From UBA11891 sp965658355 (GTDB lineage Bacteria; Bacteroidota; Bacteroidia; Flavobacteriales; Flavobacteriaceae), in assembly GCA_965658355.1 (NCBI GenBank), contig CBFHRX010000014.1:1-44289 (forward strand): a stretch of 44,289 nt of DNA, read 5' to 3'. The notes beneath the pieces are model-generated. The model did no database searches and was not told the DNA's origin. It saw only the letters and a list, made by a program, of their open reading frames with translations. The position numbers and the translations under genes were made by a program. The stretch's first letter is position 1. Each line of letters starts with the position of its first letter. Positions 16,442 through 24,547 of this stretch are shown here, piece after piece.

Positions 16442-17874
16442 TGAAAGCAAGTTCTAATCTTCGATCTACAATAGCGAAAGCTCCTTTTCAATTAATTGGA
16501 GAAGTGGCAGACCAGATGAATATCCCCTGTTATGTTATTGGGGGTTTTGTTCGGGATCTCCTCTTAGAAAGAGACAGTAAGAAAGACATCGATATTGTCT
16601 GTGTGGGTTCTGGGATTGAATTGGCGAAAGCCGTTCAAAAAAGAATCCCTAATGCCCAAAAAGTACAAGTATTCAAGTCCTATGGAACAGCTATGGTTCA
16701 AACCAAGGATTGGGTATTGGAATTTGTCGGTGCCCGAAAAGAATCCTACAGCCCTGAAAGCCGAAATCCCGATGTACGCCCAGGAAGCTTAGAAGACGAC
16801 CAAAACAGAAGAGATTTTACGATAAATGCCCTGGCGATTTGCCTGAATAAAGATCATTATGGAGCCCTTTTAGATCCCTTTAATGGAATCGAAGACCTCA
16901 ACAAAAAATGCATTCAAACCCCATTAGAACCCGGGATTACATTCGACGACGATCCACTGAGAATGTTACGAGCCATTCGATTTGCCACACAACTTAACTT
17001 TACCATAGCCCCTGCCACCCTTTCAGCCATCCAAAAATATGCCGATAGGATGACCATCATTTCAAAAGAACGTATCGTGGAGGAAGTGCACAAAATAATG
17101 GAAACTCCCAAGCCTTCAATCGGCTTACTGCTCCTCGAAGAAACAGGCCTATTGGATAGTATCCTCCCTGAAGTGTGTGCGCTTAAGGGCATAGAAGAAA
17201 TTGATGGCCACCGGCACAAAGACAACTTTTACCACAGTCTTGAAGTATTGGATAATATTTGTGCCAACACCCAGAATCTTTGGCTGCGATGGGCTGCCCT
17301 TCTCCATGATATTGGAAAAGCCCCCACTAAAAAACTCGATGCTAAAATCGGATGGACATTTCACGGGCATGAATTTGTGGGTGCTAAAATGGTGTACAAG
17401 CTGTTTAAGCGTCTCAAAATGCCGTTGAATGAGAAGATGAAGTATGTCCAAAAACTGGTTTACATGAGCTCACGCCCCATTGTGATTGCCCAAGATATAG
17501 TAACTGACTCGGCCGTTCGACGTCTTATTTTTGACGCTGGAGAGGCAATAGAGGATCTACTTTGTCTTTGTGAGGCCGATATTACCACCAAGAATCCCAA
17601 ACGTTTTAAACGCTACCACAATAATTTTAAAATTGTTCGTGAAAAAATTATTGAAGTTGAAGCTCGAGATCAAATTCGAAATTTTCAACCTCCTGTTACA
17701 GGTGAAATGATTATGGCGTATTTTCAAATTGGCCCCTCGAAAGCTATAGGAAGAATAAAAGAAGTCATTAAAGAAGCCATATTAGAAGGAACTATTCCGA
17801 ATGAATTGGAAGCGGCCAAAGAAAAAATGAAAGAAGAAGGAATTAAATTAGGCTTGAGACCCCATGACAACTAA
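16441..17874 (+). CDS. cca: CCA-adding enzyme / poly(A) polymerase family tRNA nucleotidyltransferase with HD domain
   Basis: Adds or repairs the 3'-terminal CCA of tRNAs. At 477 residues it has the class II order: nucleotidyltransferase head with GGFVRDLLLERDSKKDIDIV near residue 34 (GG..R and DxD metal motif), RRDFTINALAI near 121, and the nucleotide-selecting DDPLRMLRAIRFA near 171; then a neck/body, and an HD phosphohydrolase domain with HSLEVLDNI and LLHDIGKAPTKK near 265-300. HD-containing versions can also remove 2',3'-cyclic phosphates. Neighbour TsaC also acts on tRNA. The gene runs 11 bases into ctaA. Confidence 0.94.
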   Translation: MKASSNLRSTIAKAPFQLIGEVADQMNIPCYVIGGFVRDLLLERDSKKDIDIVCVGSGIELAKAVQKRIPNAQKVQVFKSYGTAMVQTKDWVLEFVGARKESYSPESRNPDVRPGSLEDDQNRRDFTINALAICLNKDHYGALLDPFNGIEDLNKKCIQTPLEPGITFDDDPLRMLRAIRFATQLNFTIAPATLSAIQKYADRMTIISKERIVEEVHKIMETPKPSIGLLLLEETGLLDSILPEVCALKGIEEIDGHRHKDNFYHSLEVLDNICANTQNLWLRWAALLHDIGKAPTKKLDAKIGWTFHGHEFVGAKMVYKLFKRLKMPLNEKMKYVQKLVYMSSRPIVIAQDIVTDSAVRRLIFDAGEAIEDLLCLCEADITTKNPKRFKRYHNNFKIVREKIIEVEARDQIRNFQPPVTGEMIMAYFQIGPSKAIGRIKEVIKEAILEGTIPNELEAAKEKMKEEGIKLGLRPHDN

Positions 17875-18889
17875 CACCTACAAACGAATTATCCTGGTCA
17901 ACCTTGTATTGGTTTTTCTAGTGATTGCTGCTGGTGCATTTGTAAGAATGACGGGGAGCGGTATGGGCTGTCCAGACTGGCCAAAATGCTTTGGGTATTT
18001 GATCCCGCCAACCGAACGTTCCCAATTGGAATGGAAGACACAACAAGAATACGAAAAGGGACAGGTTATTATCGTTGGGGAGGCATTGCAAGTGGCTGTG
18101 AAAGACTTTCAGTCGCAGAATGAATTTGATGAACAAAATTGGGAAGCCTATACCAAACACGACTATGCGCAGTTCAATGTATACCATACCTGGATAGAAT
18201 TCATCAATCGATTACTGGGGGCGCTAGCAGGTTTAGCAACACTTCTGTTGCTCTTTATGAGTGCCCTGCGATGGAGAGACTCCAAAACCAATCTCCTTTT
18301 ATCCTTCTTAATTGTCTTTGGAATGGGATTCCAAGCATGGCTGGGAAAAACTGTTGTTGACTCCAACTTACTCCCCGCAAAAATTACCATACACATGGCC
18401 ATGGCGCTTCTAATTGTTGCCTTTTTAGTAAGCCTATGGCATCGCGAACAAGATTTGGAAAAGTTCAAGCATATAAAGAAACACTTTATCGGTCTTAGCC
18501 TGGTGGCGATGACCTTAAGCATTATCCAAATTGCAATGGGAACACAAGTACGGCAATTTGTAGACATACAAATGCACGCATGGGAGCTAGAACCTCAAAA
18601 ATGGCTGTCCAATAGCCCGATTGTGTTTTATGTGCACCGGAGTTTCTCCCTATTGGTAGTCGCTGTCAATTCCTTTTTGGGATGGAAACTATGGAAAAAT
18701 AACATCCACAATCCAACCCTATTTTGGATAATTGGCTGTATTGGATTGGAAATTCTAACGGGGATCGCGATGTATTATTTCGATTTCCCCATAGCTTCGC
18801 AGCCAATACACTTGGTATTAGCAGCAGTCCTTTTTGCCACACAATTTTATATTTTACTACAACAATTCACCCTTAAAAGAAGACTATGA
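17864..18889 (+). CDS. ctaA: Heme A synthase, COX15/CtaA family
   Basis: Oxidises the C8 methyl group of heme O to the formyl group of heme A for aa3-type cytochrome oxidase, in the inner membrane. The 341-residue protein has eight predicted membrane helices (first IILVNLVLVFLVIAAGAF, last about residues 312-332). The family signature TGSGMGCPDWPKC follows helix 1 and contains the cysteine pair. Candidate heme-ligating histidines are in YHTWIEFINR (before helix 2), IHMAMALL (helix 4), VHRSFSLL (helix 6) and PIHLVLAA (helix 8). A hydrophilic loop of about 70 residues after helix 1 is longer than in B. subtilis CtaA. It overlaps cca by 11 bases and the next gene by ATGA. Confidence 0.92.
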   Translation: MTTNTYKRIILVNLVLVFLVIAAGAFVRMTGSGMGCPDWPKCFGYLIPPTERSQLEWKTQQEYEKGQVIIVGEALQVAVKDFQSQNEFDEQNWEAYTKHDYAQFNVYHTWIEFINRLLGALAGLATLLLLFMSALRWRDSKTNLLLSFLIVFGMGFQAWLGKTVVDSNLLPAKITIHMAMALLIVAFLVSLWHREQDLEKFKHIKKHFIGLSLVAMTLSIIQIAMGTQVRQFVDIQMHAWELEPQKWLSNSPIVFYVHRSFSLLVVAVNSFLGWKLWKNNIHNPTLFWIIGCIGLEILTGIAMYYFDFPIASQPIHLVLAAVLFATQFYILLQQFTLKRRL

Positions 18890-19368
18890 TACTACGAATC
18901 CGGGTTATTCTAGATGTAGAAGAAGATGTCATTAGAGATCTTGAAATTGACCACCAATCAACTCTAGAAGAGTTGCATTTATCCATCGCACAATCTTTTG
19001 GTTTTGCAGGAAGTGAAATGGCATCTTTCTATCGATCCACAGAAAATTGGGAACAAGGTGAAGAATTGCCTTTGCTAGATATGGGTACTGGAGACGCACC
19101 TCAAGGAGAGACACCTCTGGGGAGTATTTTCGCTGAAGACCAACACCACCTTATATACGTTTATGACTTTATGGCCCTATGGACCTTCTTTGTAGAAGTC
19201 ATGGAAGTGGTAGAACCCGGAGCCGGAATGAGTTATCCACATTTGGTTTTTGCTCAGGGTGAAGTTCCAGAGGAAGCACCTGAGAAAAATTTTGAGACGG
19301 AGGATGAATCTTATAATGAGAATCTAAACGATCCTGATTTCGAAGACGATATGGAGAGCTACTATTAG
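18886..19368 (+). CDS. Plasmid pRiA4b ORF-3-like protein
   Basis: A 160-residue protein of the pRiA4b ORF-3-like family, named after an Agrobacterium rhizogenes plasmid reading frame and of unknown function. The core is at residues 1-115: RIRVILDVEEDVIRDLEI, then TLEELHLSIAQSFGF, FYRSTENWEQGEELPL and LIYVYDFMALWTFFVEV, a small alpha/beta fold. The last about 40 residues are very acidic (EEAPEKNFETEDESYNEN and on), a tail suggestive of binding a basic partner. It is translationally coupled to ctaA (ATGA) and so belongs to a housekeeping operon rather than a mobile element. Its stop overlaps the stop of the convergent gene in TTAG. Confidence 0.8.
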   Translation: MILRIRVILDVEEDVIRDLEIDHQSTLEELHLSIAQSFGFAGSEMASFYRSTENWEQGEELPLLDMGTGDAPQGETPLGSIFAEDQHHLIYVYDFMALWTFFVEVMEVVEPGAGMSYPHLVFAQGEVPEEAPEKNFETEDESYNENLNDPDFEDDMESYY

Positions 19369-20456
19369 TTGGTAAAAAGAGTGTTCATACTCACATTCTC
19401 GTAATTGCGCTTGACAAAGTTTAAAGAAGCTTCCATGACCTCTCCCATTGAACGACTTTTTTCAAAAGCCTTGTCACTGGTAAACTTAAAAATTTCTGTT
19501 TTTAGATTCGCTAGATGATGGGGAAGGGACAAGCGTGTCTTTTTCATCTCTGCAATCAAGTCATTAATTCTCCTTTCTGTACTGATCACTCTCTTGGCGA
19601 CAATAGAGCGTTCCTCAATCTTATATTGTTGGATAGAATCTGATGTAAGTTTTTCTTTTACCAGTTTCATAATCGGTTGATTTTCTTTAAAAAATTGAGG
19701 GCGATAGACAGCTAGTTTGCCCTCAAAATTCTGTTGATCAAAATCAATAGCACGAATCTTATAAATCACCTGATCAAAATCATGAATCGGGATAATAACA
19801 TAGTTATACGCCCGCATATCGCCTAGTAAACGGATCATGCAGCGCTCGTTAAACTTAACGTACTCCTTAGCAATTTGCGCTTTTTGAGCATCGGTACAAA
19901 ATTGCAAATCATTCCGTATAAATTCGTCCCCAGGTATGCCGGCTATATGTTCTTCTATAAGCGTCTCTTTATTGACCAAAAAGTTCAGATTATAGGGAGA
20001 TAACATATGTTCGAATTCCAAACCACAAATACGAGAGGCATCTGTTCTCTTAATGTAAAAATATGTGAAATTGTCATTGAGGATATTTCGAATCTTAATT
20101 CGAAATGGCTTTGAATTTCCAAAAGTACAATAGTCAATAGCGTCCACATTTAGGTAGGGTAGCCCCACTTCATTACCATCTGAATGCAATAGAGTATAGA
20201 TCTTTTTGAGATCATTGTCTATCCCTTCTCGTTCAGAATCCGTATAATAAACTCGCACCCACAAGGTGTCCTCGTCATTTTGATCGTACACGGATACAGA
20301 GCCTGAAAACCGCAACAAGTCAGCATAACTTATCGGAGTATCTACCCATCGATTGTAAAATCGGAGATACTCAGTATACGAATCTGTTAATTCAAAAAAA
20401 GGCTTCTTCTGAGAAATTAATTTATCCAAGTGGGCTGTTTTTCTCAAAGTTAGCAT
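19365..20456 (-). CDS. Unrecognised protein with kinase-like (APH/PI3-4K/HipA-type) catalytic motifs
   Basis: A 363-residue soluble protein of a family I cannot name; no signal peptide or membrane helix. Residues 120-240 read like a phosphotransferase core: FRIKIRNIL then YFYIKRTD (Lys136, candidate ATP-binding Lys), LEFEHML (Glu147/149, candidate helix C Glu), LIEEHIAGIPGDEFI (hinge-like), then LLGDMRAYNYVII with Asp213 and Asn218 five residues apart as in GDxHxxN catalytic loops, and AIDFDQ (Asp238/240) as the metal-binding motif about 20 residues later. The N-terminal 110 residues are beta-rich and the C-terminal 110 are helical and basic. It is a single gene, convergent with the pRiA4b-like gene and divergent from uvrB. 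The kinase reading is inference; the usual catalytic His is replaced by Arg. Confidence 0.7.
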   Translation of the reverse strand: MLTLRKTAHLDKLISQKKPFFELTDSYTEYLRFYNRWVDTPISYADLLRFSGSVSVYDQNDEDTLWVRVYYTDSEREGIDNDLKKIYTLLHSDGNEVGLPYLNVDAIDYCTFGNSKPFRIKIRNILNDNFTYFYIKRTDASRICGLEFEHMLSPYNLNFLVNKETLIEEHIAGIPGDEFIRNDLQFCTDAQKAQIAKEYVKFNERCMIRLLGDMRAYNYVIIPIHDFDQVIYKIRAIDFDQQNFEGKLAVYRPQFFKENQPIMKLVKEKLTSDSIQQYKIEERSIVAKRVISTERRINDLIAEMKKTRLSLPHHLANLKTEIFKFTSDKAFEKSRSMGEVMEASLNFVKRNYENVSMNTLFTN

Positions 20457-20581
20457 CTTTTAAGAAACGTCAAGGCTTGCCCCCCTAAGAATAACAGCAG
20501 TTTACAAAAAACCCCTTTTCAAAAGCACGATTTCTTTTCATTTCTTCAACTAAGAAAGCTTTAATTCTGCCCTTGAATAGT

Positions 20582-20589
20582 TACTTTTG
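20582..20589 (+). promoter_or_regulatory. Predicted -7 box (TACTTTTG) of uvrB
   Basis: Exact TAnnTTTG match, 14 bases before the uvrB ATG in the 147-base divergent interval. No TTG at the usual -33 distance; the nearest upstream TTG is only 6 bases away. Confidence 0.5.
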
Positions 20590-20603
20590 AAGCTACTATT
20601 GCT

Positions 20604-22598
20604 ATGAATTTTAAAATTGAATCCCCTTTTTCGCCTACCGGAGATCAACCGCAAGCCATTAGAGAAATAGTCACTGCTTTTGAGAGCCAAGATTCCTTTG
20701 TAACCCTTCAAGGTGTTACGGGCTCAGGGAAAACATTCACCGTCGCTAATGTGGTGGAAAAATTACAACGACCGACACTTGTGTTAGCGCATAACAAAAC
20801 ATTGGCCGCTCAATTGTATTCTGAATTCAAGCAATTTTTTCCGAATAATGCAGTTGAATATTTTGTCTCCTATTACGATTATTATCAGCCAGAAGCCTAT
20901 ATACCCGTAACAGGGACTTACATAGAGAAAGATTTATCAATTAATGAAGAGATTGAGAAACTTCGGTTGAGTACTACTTCCTCCCTACTCTCGGGTAGAA
21001 GAGATGTATTGGTTGTGGCATCAGTATCCTGCTTGTATGGGATTGGAAATCCACAGGAATTTCAAAAAAATGTAATTGAACTGCAGCGTGACCAGCTTAT
21101 TTCCAGAACGCAGCTGTTGCATCGACTGGTTCAAAGCTTGTATTCCAGAACTACTGGTGAGTTTAACCGGGGAAATTTTAAAGTACAAGGTGACGTTATT
21201 TCCATATTTCCAGGCTATTCAGACATGGCCTTCCGCATTCATTTTTTTGGGGATGAAATAGAAGAAATAGAAGCTTTTGACCCCATTAATAATCAAAGTA
21301 TCAATCACTTTGAAAGGGTCACGATATACCCTGCCAATATTTTTGTAACCAGCCCTGATTTACTCCAAAATGCCATTCATCAAATTCAAGACGATCTTGT
21401 TAAACAAGTCGATTATTTTAGAGAAGTTGGGAAGCCATTAGAGGCCAAACGCTTGCAAGAACGGACCGAATTTGACCTAGAAATGATACGAGAATTGGGG
21501 TATTGTTCAGGTATCGAAAACTACTCTCGCTATCTAGATGGTCGAGCGCCTGGCACACGTCCCTTTTGCTTATTGGATTACTTTCCTGATGATTATTTAA
21601 TGGTAGTGGATGAAAGCCATGTCACCATTTCGCAAGTACATGCCATGTACGGGGGAGATCGCAGTCGAAAAGAGAACTTGGTGGAATACGGGTTTCGTTT
21701 ACCCGCTGCCATGGACAATCGCCCTTTAAAATTTGAGGAATTTGAAGGCTTGCAAAATCAAGTACTTTATGTGAGTGCGACCCCCGCTGATTATGAGCTG
21801 CAAAAAACAGAGGGGGTTTTTGTAGAACAAATAATCCGTCCGACTGGACTTCTGGATCCTGTGATTGAAGTGCGTCCCAGCTTAAATCAAATCGATGATC
21901 TTATCGAAGAAATTCAAAAAAGAATTGAAGCGGAAGAGCGTACTTTGGTAACCACCCTGACCAAAAGAATGGCAGAAGAATTAACCAAATACCTTTTGAG
22001 AGTACACATTCGTACCCGCTATATTCATAGTGATGTAGATACCCTAGAACGAGTTGAAATTATGCAAGACTTACGCAAAGGGTTGTTTGATGTTTTAGTA
22101 GGCGTCAATCTTCTAAGAGAAGGGCTTGACTTACCTGAAGTGTCTTTAGTGGCTATAATTGATGCTGATAAAGAAGGTTTTCTAAGAAGCAATCGATCGC
22201 TAACCCAAACGGTGGGAAGAGCGGCACGGAATGTGAATGGCAGAGCGATTATGTATGCAGATACCATTACCAAAAGCATGCAAAAGACAATAGACGAAAC
22301 CAACTACCGGAGAGAAAAACAAATAGCTTATAATACAGCACATAACAAAACCCCACAAGCACTTAATAAATCCTTGGACAATGCTCTTTCCAAAAACTCT
22401 GTTGCTACTTATGCGCAAGAAAGAGAAGCGCGGAAAGTCGCGGAGGCAGAACACCGCTTTGAAAGCCCAGAGGAATTAGAACAAAAAATAAGAGAGGTGC
22501 GCAAAGCAATGGAAAAGGCGGCCAAGGAATTGGATTTTATCCAAGCGGCTCAATTGCGAGACGAAATTGAAACGCTCAAAAAAGAACTCAAAGCATAA
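20604..22598 (+). CDS. uvrB: UvrABC excinuclease subunit B
   Basis: Damage-verification helicase of nucleotide excision repair. At 664 residues it is full length. Visible: Walker A GVTGSGKTFTVANV near residue 38, the beta-hairpin segment YYDYYQPEAYIP near 92-105 that inserts between DNA strands, the Walker B-like DESHVT near 338, helicase motif V/VI regions with LLREGLDLPEVSLV near 510 and QTVGRAARNVNG near 535, and a C-terminal UVR coiled-coil (LEQKIREVRKAMEKAAKEL) near 625 that contacts UvrC. Preceded by a predicted promoter and followed by a strong hairpin terminator. A LexA-type operator was not seen. Confidence 0.98.
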   Translation: MNFKIESPFSPTGDQPQAIREIVTAFESQDSFVTLQGVTGSGKTFTVANVVEKLQRPTLVLAHNKTLAAQLYSEFKQFFPNNAVEYFVSYYDYYQPEAYIPVTGTYIEKDLSINEEIEKLRLSTTSSLLSGRRDVLVVASVSCLYGIGNPQEFQKNVIELQRDQLISRTQLLHRLVQSLYSRTTGEFNRGNFKVQGDVISIFPGYSDMAFRIHFFGDEIEEIEAFDPINNQSINHFERVTIYPANIFVTSPDLLQNAIHQIQDDLVKQVDYFREVGKPLEAKRLQERTEFDLEMIRELGYCSGIENYSRYLDGRAPGTRPFCLLDYFPDDYLMVVDESHVTISQVHAMYGGDRSRKENLVEYGFRLPAAMDNRPLKFEEFEGLQNQVLYVSATPADYELQKTEGVFVEQIIRPTGLLDPVIEVRPSLNQIDDLIEEIQKRIEAEERTLVTTLTKRMAEELTKYLLRVHIRTRYIHSDVDTLERVEIMQDLRKGLFDVLVGVNLLREGLDLPEVSLVAIIDADKEGFLRSNRSLTQTVGRAARNVNGRAIMYADTITKSMQKTIDETNYRREKQIAYNTAHNKTPQALNKSLDNALSKNSVATYAQEREARKVAEAEHRFESPEELEQKIREVRKAMEKAAKELDFIQAAQLRDEIETLKKELKA

Positions 22599-22600
22599 GA

Positions 22601-22620
22601 AAAGCGCCCGAAGGCGCTTT
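22601..22620. terminator. Bidirectional hairpin terminator between uvrB and hsp20
   Basis: A perfect 8-base-pair stem AAAGCGCC/GGCGCTTT with a CGAA tetraloop, starting two bases after the uvrB stop. The stem ends in a short T-run on the plus strand, and the A-rich flank on the other side gives a T-run for the convergent hsp20 transcript, so it can serve both directions. Confidence 0.8.
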
Positions 22621-22648
22621 CCAAAACAAAAACAAAAAATTGATTTTA

Positions 22649-23077
22649 TTACCGAATACGAATTGATTTTTTGGTTTCCTCTACCATTACCTCCTTTTTC
22701 TTGGGAAGGTTTACCGTAAGGACCCCCTCATTATATTGGGCCTCAATTTTTTTAGTTTCAACGCTTTCAGGAATTGAAAACGTTCGGCGGAAACCCTCAT
22801 AACTATATTCTTTTCGAGTATAGCTCGTAGTAGTTTCCTCAGATTTTGAGACTTCCGAAGCGATCGAAAGTAGGTCTTTTTCTACCTCCACAACTAAAGC
22901 CTCTTTTTTTATACCCGGCACTGCTACTTCTAAAACAAAGCCCTGATCGGTTTCGCGTATATTTACAGCGGGCAGTTGTCTGGATTGAAAATCAGGTGTG
23001 TACAGGCTGTCATTCGTAAACATTTCGTCTAAAAATGAGGGTAAAAAATTACTTGTTTGTCTTCTAACTAAATTCAT
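22649..23077 (-). CDS. Small heat-shock protein, Hsp20/alpha-crystallin family
   Basis: ATP-independent holdase chaperone forming oligomers that bind unfolding proteins. The 142-residue form starts at the ATG at 23077 (MNLVRRQTSNFLPSFLDEMF), as usual for Bacteroidota Hsp20; the open frame continues upstream but that stretch is a promoter-like leader. The alpha-crystallin domain covers about residues 35-130 (PAVNIRETDQGFVLEVAVPG, EYSYEGFRRTFSIPE, NEGVLTVNLPKK), and the C-terminal SIRIR contains the I-x-I/V-type motif that docks into neighbouring subunits. It lies downstream of sucC on the same strand but behind a likely terminator, so it is probably transcribed alone. Confidence 0.93.
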   Translation of the reverse strand: MNLVRRQTSNFLPSFLDEMFTNDSLYTPDFQSRQLPAVNIRETDQGFVLEVAVPGIKKEALVVEVEKDLLSIASEVSKSEETTTSYTRKEYSYEGFRRTFSIPESVETKKIEAQYNEGVLTVNLPKKKEVMVEETKKSIRIR

Positions 23078-23164
23078 TGTATCAAATTTTAAGGTGTTAC
23101 CCTTCTTCTTGTACAAATGAAATACCAATCACAATTAGATGTCATAATGGCGTATTTTTTCAGT

Positions 23165-23184
23165 AAAAAACTGACAAGATGTCA
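23165..23184 (-). terminator. Probable intrinsic terminator of sucC
   Basis: Two bases after the sucC stop, the minus strand forms TGACA-TCT-TGTCA (5 base pairs, 3-base loop), then G and six T. The short stem makes it weak; an alternative pairing TCAGT/ACTGA over the T-run is also possible. Confidence 0.5.
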
Positions 23185-23186
23185 AT

Positions 23187-24377
23187 CTACAGGACGGACT
23201 GTACTTTTTGAGCCGCTTCTTCAAAAGCTGTAGCTGAAAGCACATTCAATCCAGAGGCATCAATAAGTGCTTTTGCCTGTTCTGCATTCGTCCCTTGCAA
23301 GCGCACAATGATTGGCACATTGATGGCATCTCCCATATTTTTATAGGCATCTACAATCCCTTGAGCCACTCGGTCGCATCGAACGATTCCACCAAAGATA
23401 TTGACAAGGATGGCTTTTACTTTTGGGTCTTTTAAGATCAATCGGAAGGCCGTTTCTACTCTCGCAGCGTCTGCGGTACCTCCAACATCAAGAAAATTGG
23501 CTGGATCACCACCTGATTGTTTGATCAAATCCATAGTTGCCATTGCAAGTCCTGCTCCATTCACCATACACCCTACATTTCCATCAAGGTCTACGTAGTT
23601 CAAGCCTGCCTCATGGGCTTCTATTTCAACTGGATTTTCTTCTTTTAAGTCGCGCAAGGCAGCATAGTCCTTGTGGCGGAATAAAGCATTGTCATCCAAA
23701 GTAACCTTTGCATCAACGGCTAGTATTTTATCATCTGACGTTTTAAGCACAGGATTGATTTCAAAGAGCGAAGCATCAGATCCTACATACGCTTTGTAAA
23801 GAGCCGCCACGAACTTGGTCATTTCTTTAAAAGCCGTCCCAGTTAAGCCTAAATTGAAAGCTATTTTACGGGCTTGAAAAGCTTGTAATCCCAATCCTGG
23901 ATCTACCTCCTCCGTGAAAATTAAATGAGGAGTTTCTTCAGCAACCGTTTCAATATCCATACCCCCTTCAGTAGAATACATAATCATATTTTTCCCGCTT
24001 GTCCGGTTTAACAAAACAGACATATAAATTTCACTCGTCTCCGATTCTCCAGGGTAGTATACGTCTTCTGCAATCAATACTTGATGGACAGGCTTCCCTT
24101 CTGGTGGGGTTTGAGGTGTAATTAATTGCATCCCGATAATAGCATCGGCAATCGCCTTTACTTCATCAAGGTTTTTAGCCAATTTAACACCGCCCCCTTT
24201 TCCTCTTCCACCTGCGTGAATTTGAGCTTTGATAACATGCCAAGAAGTTCCTGTTGTTTCTGTTAGCGATTGTGCTGCTTCTACTGCTTTTTCTGCTGTA
24301 TCAGCTACAATCCCGCGTTGTACATTTACGCCAAAACTAGCTAATATTTCTTTTCCTTGATATTCGTGTAAATTCAT
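23187..24377 (-). CDS. sucC: Succinate-CoA ligase (ADP-forming), beta subunit
   Basis: TCA-cycle enzyme interconverting succinyl-CoA and succinate with substrate-level phosphorylation. At 396 residues it is full length. The ATP-grasp domain starts with MNLHEYQGKEILASFGV and has KAQIHAGGRGKGGGVK near residue 46, and SLFEINPVLKT near 204 in the nucleotide-binding region. The C-terminal CoA-ligase domain has GNVGCMVNGAGLAMATMD near 265, FLDVGGTADAARV near 296 and the NIFGGIVRCDRVAQGI loop near 325. The alpha subunit gene sucD is not adjacent. Divergent from lysA; a -7 box TAATTTTG lies 17 bases upstream. Confidence 0.97.
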   Translation of the reverse strand: MNLHEYQGKEILASFGVNVQRGIVADTAEKAVEAAQSLTETTGTSWHVIKAQIHAGGRGKGGGVKLAKNLDEVKAIADAIIGMQLITPQTPPEGKPVHQVLIAEDVYYPGESETSEIYMSVLLNRTSGKNMIMYSTEGGMDIETVAEETPHLIFTEEVDPGLGLQAFQARKIAFNLGLTGTAFKEMTKFVAALYKAYVGSDASLFEINPVLKTSDDKILAVDAKVTLDDNALFRHKDYAALRDLKEENPVEIEAHEAGLNYVDLDGNVGCMVNGAGLAMATMDLIKQSGGDPANFLDVGGTADAARVETAFRLILKDPKVKAILVNIFGGIVRCDRVAQGIVDAYKNMGDAINVPIIVRLQGTNAEQAKALIDASGLNVLSATAFEEAAQKVQSVL

Positions 24378-24394
24378 AGTCGTTGATTTCGCAA

Positions 24395-24402
24395 CAAAAT
24401 TA
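24395..24402 (-). promoter_or_regulatory. Predicted -7 box (TAATTTTG) of sucC
   Basis: Exact TAnnTTTG match on the minus strand, 17 bases before the sucC ATG, in the 170-base divergent interval with lysA. Confidence 0.5.
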
Positions 24403-24445
24403 AGAATTCTACTCAGAGTGAGGAATATTTTAGACTAGATTAATC

Positions 24446-24461
24446 TGTTGTATTTACAACA
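24446..24461. promoter_or_regulatory. Inverted repeat in the sucC/lysA divergent region
   Basis: TGTTGT-ATTT-ACAACA, 6-base arms with a 4-base centre, midway between the two divergent promoters. A second AT-only inverted repeat, TTATTT-TATAT-AAATAA, follows at 24470-24486. Either could be a regulator site or simply an AT-rich promoter-proximal element. Confidence 0.3.
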
Positions 24462-24520
24462 AATTGTTTTTATTTTATATAAATAAGCCGTGCAAGCAGT
24501 TCCATCAAGTTGAACTTACT

Positions 24521-24528
24521 TACTTTTG
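24521..24528 (+). promoter_or_regulatory. Predicted -7 box (TACTTTTG) of lysA
   Basis: Exact TAnnTTTG match, 19 bases before the GTG start of lysA. No convincing -33 TTG at 17-20 bases upstream. Confidence 0.45.
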
Positions 24529-24547
24529 TATCTAAACAGAACAACAG

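Noticed and set aside
18163..18567. A 134-codon minus-strand frame opposite ctaA
   Set aside because: Shadow of the CtaA membrane helices; no start context or motif.
23078..23128. N-terminal extension of Hsp20
   Set aside because: The family starts close to MNLVRR; the extra stretch is probably untranslated leader.
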